The notes beneath the pieces were generated by a model. That model saw nothing but the letters and a program-made list of their open reading frames with translations. It searched no databases and was not told the DNA's origin. Of a stretch of DNA of 64,000 nt, positions 36,714-47,108 are shown piece after piece. How positions within the stretch are numbered: the first letter of the stretch is position 1; each line of letters opens with the position of its first letter. The translations under genes and the position numbers were made by a program. The stretch lies in contig JAIVEN010000016.1 in the NCBI GenBank assembly GCA_026686845.1, positions 6,217,501 to 6,281,500 on the forward strand. The letters run 5' to 3'. The stretch is from Adenanthera pavonina (Eukaryota > Streptophyta > Magnoliopsida > Fabales > Fabaceae).

Positions 36714-38689
36714 GTCATCTGCTGCTACTTGTACTTTTACTATACCATCAATTTTTAGTTTCCACCATACTAGAAATTACCTACATCAACTAGCTTTCCT
36801 TGCCATCTTAACTTCAACCCAAACAATCCACCTTTGATTGCCAAATTTTTAGGCAAATTAAAGTGAGCCAAAAAAAAAAACAAAAAGGACTTGTTAACGG
36901 ATCTGTTTGCATAATAATAATAAAAAAAAGGAACAGATTCTTTGTGGAGTCCACCTACGCAACACGGGTGGACACATGGGAGAGGTGATAGCACTCAGTA
37001 CAAGTTACAGATGTTAGCTTTTAATTGGAAACCACTGAGTGCAAACTTTTCCCTTAAAATGTTTGACTCGTGGTGGAATTTGAATTTTTGGCTGTCATAC
37101 CTTTTCATAATGCACCCCACACCTGAACGGGTGACTTTCATAAACATACATACATAATTCTACATCATAAATTTGCCCTACTACATAACGACATTATAAA
37201 TTGATAGCCTTTTTTACCACTACGCTGGCCATATTTATAGTCGTTTTGCATCATATTGATTGGAATGGGGGGTGTCTCCTCCCAATCTGCCACCCACCGT
37301 GGCCGGATTTTTTAAAAATTATTTTTAAATTAAAAATTATGGATGAAAAAATGTATTTTTTTTATAATTATATAATTGTGGAAATCTAATTTTTTCATAC
37401 TTATCAATAGGAGGATAAAAATTGCATAAATACATAACTTTGAAATTATATTTTTATCTTTAATTTTAAATTAAAAATGAAAAAATAAAATCCTCCCGTG
37501 CCAGGACCATGGCAAAAGGGAGCGGCAGGGGACACCCTGTCTCCAATGATTGGGATTTTTTTTCTTTCATAGTTTGCACTTTAGGTGAATTACTTAGCAT
37601 TTTTATGGAAATAACTCATACAATTTTTTTATACTAATAATAACTCATGCAATTCACAGTCTGAAAACAATACAATTCATTATAAATTTTATGTTTTATA
37701 TTAATTAACATTGATTGATTATCTTAGAATAACCTATGATTCTTAGCTCACTATAAATTAATTCATTCACAACAGAATCATTTAAATTAAATTAAAATTT
37801 TGCATAAAAAAAGAAGATGGTAACTTAAAATCTTGAAAATTAGAAATATTCAAAAGTCTTATCACATTTCAATTTTGAAATTATTAGTATACTATCGTAT
37901 CACCATGAATTATTATGATAAATCCTTTAGTGCTAAAATATAGCACTAAACCCACCACAGCCTTGGGTCCTATTTTTGTGAAAAAAAAAATCAAATTTAA
38001 GAAATAAATTTCATTGAGAATACTTAGCTCCATGTTATCAATCATTAATCAACTAAAATAATTGTAGGTTATGTGGAATAAGTCATTTAATTATGACTTA
38101 AAAATAGTGCCATTATACTGAATTAATGTTGATTGTAAGAGGTTACATATTTACATACCCAACGCCCAAGTAATAAGACATGTTGCTCTCAGCCTCAGAA
38201 TATAGAACGGAAAATGACAATTAGGGACCTTCTAGCAGGGTAATCCAGTTAAGGACTTCAAAATTTAAAAACCCCAATTAAGAATTAATGTCCTTTTTTT
38301 ATCTGAAAAATAATGGACCAAAATACCCACGCTGATTTAACTGAGAATTTTGTGAATGGTTAAGCAGTAAAAACTGGAGGCTCAGTAGGAATTATTTCAT
38401 AAATGAATTGGAAATTGTGGAAATATAATTAGAAGAGTTTTTAATTAAGCATTTTTGTCAAATTGATTATTGATTGTAAAAAACGGAAGCTTAGTTAGAG
38501 AAACTTCATATTGAAACTTGTAAAAGTTTGGCTGGAAAAGTTTTCAATTAAACATTTTTGCTTAGTAGGGATATTTTGATCTATATAATTTTTTAATTAG
38601 TGAACCTTGATATTTAATTAGCATTTTCAAAATTTTGGAGTCCTTAAATATCATTATTCTCTCAATGTAGAGATAATAAAAATTAACAA

Positions 38690-38726
<37 letters not shown>

Positions 38727-38940
38727 GGTAAATCAAGTCAACAATTTTTTTGCTACCTTCTTTTTGGCCAGATTTTTTACCGTTGATCATAACAAAATGA
38801 GCAATGTTGGATAAGAAAATATACTTGAAAATATGCGTGAACATAGTTTGCTTTATCTTTCTTGGCAAACTTTATCCAAGCCCAATAGTGAACCAATCCA
38901 AGTCTAATTTTAGGTTCTAATCCTAATGGATCAGTGAATT

Positions 38941-38980
<40 letters not shown>
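36220..38980. other. Spacer with simple repeats
   Basis: No gene supported. It contains a CT-rich patch at 36430-36560, a run of 13 C at 36626-36638, (CA)14 at 36683-36710, (ATT)n at 38691-38724 and (AT)n at 38946-38980. The last directly abuts the left end of the giant MULE. Confidence 0.6.
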
Positions 38981-38982
<2 letters not shown>

Positions 38983-38984
<2 letters not shown>

Positions 38985-39111
38985 GGGGAATTACTGTTTA
39001 GGACCAATATCTTCACTTTATTAACTTTTAAGATTAATAGATTGTAAAATTAGGAAAAGGGACCTTGGGTCCTTAATACAAATTAAATCACTTTCTACAT
39101 TACCAAAATAC
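38983..39111 (+). repeat. Left terminal inverted repeat of the MULE
   Basis: Inverted copy of 61410-61539, with about 9-10 differences in roughly 130 bp. It contains the palindrome-like gggaccttgggtcc. Similarity stops at about 39111. Confidence 0.93.
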
Positions 39112-39545
39112 CCTCACTCTATTTTACCTAAATCGTGAACGGCAACTCACACAACACCGCTTTCTCGACTCAAACTCTCTACTCAAACTCTCTACCCTAA
39201 CTCAGAAGCTATTCGGCCCGCGAGATGATCGGAGAAGCTTTCTCGCCTTGCATCAACATAGACCTTGCCTTTTGTTTCCTGATCTAAACTCTCCTCCCTA
39301 TCTTTTTTCCACCAAAACTAGAATCAAATCTCCTGTTCTCATCATCATCCCTAACCAATCCTTTCGAACCCCACAATTCCCAAAAAATTGAAGACTCTTC
39401 ACAACAACGTGCTACTACACCTGCCATCGCGCCCTCCACCTCGTCCCCACCAGAGAAATAAGAAGACCGCCCTCCCTCATCGGCTTTGCCGCCTAGCGAC
39501 GATGAAGCTCAACCAGTAGCCCTTCCATCATCTCTGAAATTCGTG
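39112..39545 (+). other. GC-richer leader-like segment inside the left MULE end
   Basis: A C/T-rich, comparatively GC-rich stretch directly inside the TIR, ending in tcgtgaag before a gt. It resembles the 5' untranslated/first-exon region that many MULEs carry next to a TIR promoter. I see no start codon with a convincing frame. Confidence 0.4.
39491..39538 (+). repeat. 48-bp direct repeat, copy 1
   Basis: gcctagcga.gatgaagct... continues through cagtagcccttccatcatct to ctgaa. The second copy is at 45621-45668, with about six differences. Copy 2 begins exactly where the trapped GPAT exon ends. Confidence 0.85.
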
Positions 39546-39652
39546 AAGGTCATTTAAATTGTTAAAATATATTTCCTTTATTCTTGTTTGTTTGTATTTG
39601 TACAAATAATATCATCCACCAATTTGTGTTGAAAAAATATTATTTGATTTAC

Positions 39653-42600
39653 AGTATGATGTTCTTGGTAAAGGCTTAGAAATCAGAAACAGAAACTATG
39701 AAATTGATAGAGGAATAAATAAAGGAGTGTCGCACCCGGAAAAATGCGACGAAAGGAAAAAAAGAACAAATCTGATTTTCGAGCGAAAATTGACTTGTGA
39801 GGAGTCGCCACCAAAATTTTGAGGAAAAATCTTGGGAAACCGAATTAAAGAGGAAAAGGGTGGTCTGCGTAACCAGAGTTGGATTCGGGAGTCGATTGTG
39901 TGTGGGGAAGGTGTTAGGCACCCCACAACACCCGTTCCTAGGAACGGTTACCTTACGTTGATTGCGTAAATTAATATGGCTTTAAAATATATTTTGATTT
40001 TCCTTTTATAATTCACATGCGAGAAAGTGGGTAGAGAAAAAGGAAATTAAGAAAATTTGGAAAATTTGAAGGATAAAATAAAGAAAATAAATTAGATTAG
40101 AATTGAGGATATTTAAGCAAAATGAGAAAAAAGAATTGAGAAAATAAATTGAGTAACATTAAATTAAGAAAAAAACATCAAATAAATCAGAAAATATTTA
40201 TTTATTTACAAAGGCGGACTTGACCCAGGATCAGAGCCTGAGGCCTACGTACCCTGCGATGGGGATCAAAGTCCACATAGTTTGGGACTATAAATGCATG
40301 TCACTTGGTTGATATTTTTTTAATTTTTGTAATAAGAGAAAGTTAATTGAAAATAATTCACCTTTTTGCAATCAAAACGATTTTCTGAAATTGAGTTGGT
40401 GTGTTTTAATTTACAAAAAGACAATTTAGTTCCGCTTACTTACTCTTATTTTATTTTGTTTGCAAGTATTTTTTTTATTTTTGAAATTACTTTTATTTTA
40501 TTTTTGACTTTTGAAAAAAACATCATAAATATATTTTCTTATTCTTTTGAAAGTTTTTTTTAAAAAGAAAATCAATTTATCTGTTGCAGACTCGCAGCCG
40601 TGTCCAATAAACCAATTCCTGAATTACCTGCGGAAGTTCTAGACCTCGCGGTATAAAGGTTTTATTGTTATTTTAAAGTGAGAATTAAAAAAATACTGTT
40701 ATTATTTATTATAACATTTGTTATATTATTATTATCATCCACTCTTTATAAAATATAATTATTTTCTAAAAAGAAAGTTCAACTAGTACATCTGCGTAGA
40801 TTCACAATCTAACGTGACGACATAGTTAACCAGAATACCTGCGTGGATTCTGAAAACCTCACATGGTAAGGTTACCCAAATCGGTTATTTCTATTATTCA
40901 TTTTATTATTATTATTATTATTTTTTACTTTATTTATTATTTTTTTTGTTATGAGAATAAAATTTTGGAGGGAAAAATCATTGGGACCTATTATACATAT
41001 ACATCTATAATACACTCATGCGGCCCTGCAGGCTCATACGGTGCGATGACTTTAGGGGTTTGCGAAAGTTCTCAAACCTTCGTGACAAATCTCTTAAAAT
41101 ATACATATGTATTAAAGAAATATACAGCTCATACATAAATTTGTCTTTTGTGTGTGTACTGATGTGCAAATTCAGATTCAGATGATAATTTCAATACAAT
41201 AAAAAAGTTACACAACAGAGATGAGAAAGAGGATCAAACTAGTTTTCTTTTGCTTCAATCCCTCCTTGCCTTGACGATGATGGTCTTGATTTCTCCCAAA
41301 TTGGCCCATGCTCCCATGGTGCTCCAAAGAAAGTTTGAAGAGGGTAAGTTGAAACTCTTAAGTTCATGATAGCATTCCAATTCCAATATAAGGGCAAGTA
41401 AGGCATTCACATCATCAACTATTCTACCCTCCAAAGTGTTCACAGACAACATCATGCTAGTCCAAAGTAATATGCAATTAATGGTTCCCTTTAGAAGCTA
41501 AATGGTATGAGAATACACCATAAATCAAACGATACATACTGACCATGAATGTCAGCAAAGGTGAATTTTTCATCCAAAACCAAACCATATCAACCTTTTC
41601 TTAACTAAAAGGGGACTTAAGTAGCCCATGACTAAGCTGAAATCCTAATGAGTGAGACAATGAGCATAAATTTCAATTTAGAGACTCCACACCCATATCA
41701 AATGTGCAGCACATACTCCTAACCTTTAAGTGGAAAGATCATGGGAGAATGGTTCATTTATGGGCATAAAATGGGACATGAACAGGCAACACACTAAACT
41801 GGCTTTTGGGCATGCCCTATCACAGATGTATCGCTATTATAACTACATGCAATCACACAGCAGCCAAATCAGTGCCTAGACATAGTAACACAAGGTTATA
41901 TGTCCACTTGAGAAGCCTGAAATCAAATGGACATGTACTGTTTCACAACCAATCATCAAATGCAAGAAACACAGTCATGTGATCAACTTTCTAAGCAGAA
42001 CCAATGAGTTTGTGACAGCAAAGATAAGTCTTCTCATGCAAAACCAAAGTTGGACGGGCATTTCATCAAGCTCAAGCAAGACGTGAGAATCAGTGTCACA
42101 ACACCCCAAGCTTTGCCCAAATGACCCAATACATGCATATGAAATCCAAGACCATTAAAATATACCAAGAGGCATAGCATCATCCCAAAAGCATGTTTCA
42201 AGAGGCAAAACAAACATCTTTCAGACATAATCTAAAACTCATGACCTTCACGAGGATACAAAGCATAAGCAAGCAATTACTTTCCAATTCACTAAAACTC
42301 ATATCAATATACAGATTCACGCATCCATAAAACGCAGCTTGCCAAACACAGCATCAGGGCAGACTTTCAAGGCCAACGATATTCATTACCATTTAATCCA
42401 CTTTGAGATTAGAGTATTTTATCAACACCAGATTAGCACATCCCAAAAGCAAAGAACGCACTACCTTCTTTAATGGAAAGAAGCTCAATAAACTCACAAA
42501 ATACAAAGCATAAACCATCAATTGCTACAGATTCCAAACACAGGTCAGGAGGATGGCTAGCCAAACAACCCATCACTATCTTGGTTCAAAATTTAGGCCA

Positions 42601-43613
42601 AACAGTAAACAAGGGGAAAATGTACAACAAATACACGTAGCTCATAAAGCAGAACTGGGAAAAAAAATTGAAGCATGGAAAAGCAGAGGGGCTGAACCGA
42701 GAGGAAATTACAGGGGAACAACACCATGAAAACTCAGTAGCTTACAATACACCAGATCACGATGATGGCAGAACAAGAATGAAGAAGGAGCACATGGAGC
42801 TCACCGAATGGGATAGTGGAGGTGCGTTAGAGAATCCTCGGATTTCAGTGTTTCCTCACCGGATCATGGCTCGTCTCCCTCGTGCTCGGCCTCCCTCGGA
42901 TTCTCCTCCTCCTCCGGTTACCTGCTTCGACCTTTCCCAGCTTCCGAGCTTTGCCTCAGCTCTCCTCCCTCTCTCTTCGAGCCCCTCTTTGTTTTATTTT
43001 CTCGGCTCCGTCCGCGGCCCCCTCAATTTTGGTCCAGATTGAAATTCCCTCACGCCCTCTCACTCTCGCGATACCCCACCGGTTGCTCTCCTCCTGGATC
43101 TCGCTCTCAGTTCAGATTGGAGTTCTTCCTCGCCCTCGGTCCCCGCGGCTCGAAAATCTCCCTCACGCCCTCTCACAAAATTTCTAGGGTTCCTCCTTTT
43201 AACTCTCTCGGCCTCCCTTTTGCTTTTTCCTTTCGTGTACGCTTCCTTCAGTTCTCATCGTGCTCTCTCAGGCTTTCTGCAGCTCCCTCTGTTTCTCCTT
43301 CCTTGCACGGTTCCCTCTGCCCGCAGCCCTGCTTCGTCTGGTCTCCTCCTCTGTTTTCTTGGCTGCCAGTTCTCGTGTGCCTCTGCTTTTTCTCTGTCAG
43401 TCTCACCTCCCTCTCACGCGTGCTGCCCAGTCTCCTTTTCATTTGGTGTTTGCTGCCCTAATTATTTAGGGCAGCCCCCTTTGGTCCAAGCCCACGAGTC
43501 CAATTGTGGGCTCGTGGTATTTGGGCTTCATATTACCCCCTCCCCCTTCTCTTTTTTTTTTGAGTTTTTCTTTTTTTATTAGTTTTTTTAACTTTATTTT
43601 ATTTTTTTGTTTT

Positions 43614-43658
<45 letters not shown>

Positions 43659-43764
43659 TTAAAATACCCGGACAAAATGGGGTGTTCACAAGGAGCTAAA
43701 ACTCGGGCGTTATTAGCCAACTCAGATGAAAGACAGTTAGAGTTAACTAGTCCCAATAATAATT
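39653..43764 (+). pseudogene. Unassigned open segment split by the solo LTR
   Basis: After an acceptor-like tttacag (ending 39652) a frame reads YDVLGKGLEIRNRNYEI and runs into the LTR insertion at 39728. It resumes beyond 43695 in the same frame with KTRALLANSDERQLELT and stops at 43762-43764. Before the insertion this was a continuous open stretch of about 48 codons. I do not recognise the protein. It may be an exon of a trapped gene or of the MULE's own transcript. Confidence 0.35.
39728..43690 (+). mobile_element. Solo-LTR-like insertion, about 3.96 kb, nested in the MULE
   Basis: Bounded by TGTCGCACCCGG and GGGGTGTTCACA and flanked by perfect AGGAG duplications at 39723-39727 and 43691-43695. 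No second copy of either end lies inside, so it is best read as one very long LTR left after recombination. Blocks such as ggtgttaggcaccccac with ggaacggttacctt, and gagcctgaggcctacgta, recur in long-LTR plant gypsy (Ogre/Tat-like) elements; that family call is an inference. It includes a T/C-rich, GC-richer leader-like region (42850-43460), an (ATT)n run at 43618-43657 and no recognisable polyprotein. The orientation is given only as written. Confidence 0.75.
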
Positions 43765-44652
43765 AGCTTGTAAATTCGAGGGAAAGGCATTTGAGAAGTA
43801 ATTCATTGTCGTTGATTCTTTCTTTCTTTCTTCTTCTTCTACCATAACAGAAATCTTTTGATATATTGTGTAAAAATTGGAAGAATGTCCAGATTAATTA
43901 GGTTAAACTGAAAGCTCCCATTGTTGTATTTGGCTCCTCCAAAGGATGGAATTTAGATAATAGAGTGGTAGTAAAATTCAAAAGAGTGAGTTCTTGCACT
44001 GATATAAATTGTTATGTAGTTGCTTGTATCATAATTGAAATCATTAGTCTTTTTTTTAACTATAATTATTCATTTTGCACTTTACCATTTTATTTTATGA
44101 AGTGCATCTTGTATTTTAATTGATTAATTTCTTCTCTTTTTTTAGTTATTTATATATTTATTTATTTTAAGTTTTTTAGGGTTGCTGATGTTCTTCATGA
44201 TTTTGGAAACATTTAACTTCATTTTTTACGTACTCATTATTGGGATGATCACAAGCCAAATCTTGAGTAGGAAAGGTTGTAATGGGGTAGCATTAAAGTT
44301 GAATATGGATAAAAGAAGTTTTTGATCCTTGCTATCTTTAGTATTTTTTTTCCTAAGCTAGTGGTAGAGCTGGAATCTAGATTTGCCAATAAAATGAAAA
44401 GGTGCAAAGTTAGATGATAAGATGCAGAAACATTTACTTTATTAGTCTGAGATGTTGATACAAGAATTCAGAAGAGATGGTGGGGGTATATTATATTTTA
44501 GACAATGTATAACTGCTTAGGGAATTAGTTACTTTAAGGCATAGTTTATATAAAATTTCACTTCTTGCTGTACTCTTATTTTCCAGCATGCTTTTTGCAT
44601 CAAACCATAAAAAAGTTGATTTTTCTGCTGAATATTTCTTGTATATTTGCAG

Positions 44653-45620
44653 AACTTCTGCCAAGAATCAAGAAGGAAGTAGAAACAAGATCTCTGCCTT
44701 CCAATGTTGCTGCAGGAATGGAGGAATTGTACCAGAGCTATAAAAATGCAATACGTTTTAGTTCATTTTTTCTATATTCATATAAATCTATGCATTATTC
44801 CTGATGCCTTAATTTTAAATAGATGCAAGCTTTCCATTTTGTTGTATGCATAAACAATGCATTCATTTTGTTTGCAATCACTTTATTTTGTAATAGATAT
44901 GATGTTAGTGAGATACTTGACCATGATCTATTTGACTAAATCATTCCTAACACTAGAAGAAAATCACTAAGTATTTAGAATTTCATACTGAACCTCCAAA
45001 ACTATGTGTTTCAAGTATTAATGATTTATTGTGCCTGTGTTTTTTTAATCTATTTGTGTTTAACTTCAAGCATTACCTCATGATTGGCATATTGACTTTT
45101 GGTGTTGCATTAATGTTGGTTTGCTTTGTATTGCTATGTTGTCTTTAATATGTTTTCTTGTCATTCGTAAAGTGAAAGTAGACTTGTTTGATTATCAAAT
45201 CATGCTCTTATCTCTTACTTCTGTTTTTCTCTTTGTAATTGCTTAAGACTTGGATACATTAATGTTACTAAATCACAAACCGAAGAATTGATTTGAATTT
45301 TAGCTTTCAGAATTTTGTATTACTCTGGTGAAATATGTGTGTGTGTGTGTGTGTGTGTGCTTTTTTGTGGTTTAATCTTTACCTGAACTTTTCTGGGTAT
45401 GAAAATTCACATGTCACTGTTGACTAATTAGCCTGGATATACTTTGTCAGGACATAAACAATTTTAATCTTATGTTATTGTGCTACAGTTTAATATCATG
45501 ATCCATCCATTTATCTTTCTGGCATTTGAATGACATAAATGAGTTTAATTGCAATCATATTTCAGATAATGAAAAGTGGACATCCCAAGGCAGATGAGAT
45601 TGTATTGTCTAATATGGCTA
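44653..45620 (+). pseudogene. Trapped fragment of plastid glycerol-3-phosphate acyltransferase gene (ATS1-type)
   Basis: Two exons with an intron survive. Exon one (44653 to about 44753, after acceptor tttgcag) reads ELLPRIKKEVETRSLPSNVA then AGMEELYQSYKNA. Exon two (45566-45620, after ttcag) reads IMKSGHPKADEIVLSNMA. Joined, they match the N-terminal helical region of plastid GPAT (ELL..I.KEVE..LP.NVAAGMEELY..Y.NAV..SG.P.A.EIVLSNM). The parent enzyme makes 1-acyl-glycerol-3-phosphate in the plastid. The acyltransferase HxxxxD domain is not present. The donor after exon one appears as ATACGT where GTACGT would be expected. Coding similarity ends at 45620, where the 48-bp repeat starts. The retained intron (about 810 bp) shows capture from genomic DNA. 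Confidence 0.85.
45336..45359 (+). repeat. (GT)12 microsatellite in the trapped GPAT intron
   Basis: Uninterrupted GT run between the two trapped exons. Confidence 0.9.
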
Positions 45621-45668
45621 GCCTAGCGATGCTGAAGCTTAGCCGGTAGCCCTTCCATCATCTCTGAA
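45621..45668 (+). repeat. 48-bp direct repeat, copy 2
   Basis: Second copy of 39491-39538. The two copies flank the block that holds the trapped GPAT fragment and the solo LTR. Confidence 0.85.
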
Positions 45669-46290
45669 TCTCTCATCTTTTCTTCTTTAAGGTTGGTGTA
45701 TGCTTCTCAAATTTCATTAAATTTGTTTGTTAGTCCTGTATCATCGTGCTAAACCCTTCTTTGTACATCTTATGTATATTATTTACTGATAGGTTTTATA
45801 CTTCTCTGAGTTAAGACTTAATAAGATGTGTCCATACTCAGAGAGGTGTTATAGTTCTTAAAGAAATTTTGTTGAGTGAAAGCATGATATATTTCAACAC
45901 ATGAAAACTCAGAAACCTGATGCCATATGAATGTAACAGTTCCACTGAGGGAAGGAATGGACTTGTTCCACTAATCGTGTAGGTCATCTCATATACATTG
46001 CATTGGTGTAACAGTTTGGTCACTGTCTTTTTATATTAGAAATGTGTTATTAAATTTATTTTTGAATCACTTTTGCATATACAAATTCTTTGTTAGCCTC
46101 AGACTTATCTTATACAGGCACAACTAACCTAAAACTTATTTTGTTCGACACTACTTTAGAATGATATGGATCACCTAGTTGTTGTACCACTGGTTCAGTT
46201 CAGTTCAATGAGATGGAATCTGATAGGGGTATCTACAATAATAAACATCCATGATCCACTGAAACTAATATATGTATGTGTTTATCTTAG

Positions 46291-46421
46291 ATATTGCCTT
46301 CCTTTTACAAAAGCCAGACGAATACATAGAGAAGAATTTGAGTAAAGATGTGGAGAAACTCCATAGAAAAAATGTCAAAGTCATGTTGATTTCCAAATTG
46401 TCTTCCTTATTAATGGATTAA
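46291..46421 (+). other. Possible exon of unknown identity in the MULE
   Basis: After an acceptor-like tttatcttag a frame reads IAFLLQKPDEYIEKNLSKDV, continues EKLHRKNVKVMLISKLSSLL and ends in TAA. The composition is protein-like (amphipathic, charged), but I do not recognise a family. It could be a trapped exon or an upstream exon of the ULP-like gene. Confidence 0.3.
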
Positions 46422-47108
46422 GGTGAAGAAAACTCATTCAAGTTTGTCACTAATACCTTCCCTTCCTGGAATCTCGGATATACATTCATCCATTCTCTCT
46501 TCTTCAACAATTTACTTGTGCTTTAAAGGATGATAATTGTGTGCATCAACATTCGTTAATTTTTTGTCTCAAAATGATTTTTCATTGTTGATGTGTTTTT
46601 CCAATTATCTTATTTTAATTTGGTGCTGTATATTTTTATCATCTTTTACTTATGAGGAAAATCTTCACTCCTTATTCTAGTGTGTGCTAAGGCATTGCCA
46701 TTTTACTCAATCACTCCCTTCTGTTTGTAGGGCTTATTTTATATAATTACCTCAACTGGAACTTCTCATTTATGAATAGTTCCTATCCCATAACTTCTCA
46801 ACTAGACCTTGTGCATTTTAGAGTCAAATCAAATGAATGCATAATATCATATTCATAGGTTCAACTTTGAAATTGCATTCTTTTTAATATAACTTCTATT
46901 TTAATTATCAGAGCAAATATTAAAATCTTAAAGAGATAACTTATGTACAAATTGGATGTGTTTGTGAACAATTTCAACAAAAAAAAAATTAAACAGACAA
47001 TTGTAAATTGTATCTTGATTTCTATCATGACTAAATTCTAGTTAGCATTATTTATTTATTTGTTTGAATAGATTTGCTTATGATGTGAATATTTTGTGTT
47101 ATAAGAGC

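Noticed and set aside
42668..43582. Several overlapping Ser/Leu/Pro-rich frames on both strands
   Set aside because: They lie in the T/C-rich part of the solo LTR. Three frames are open at once and none has a domain.
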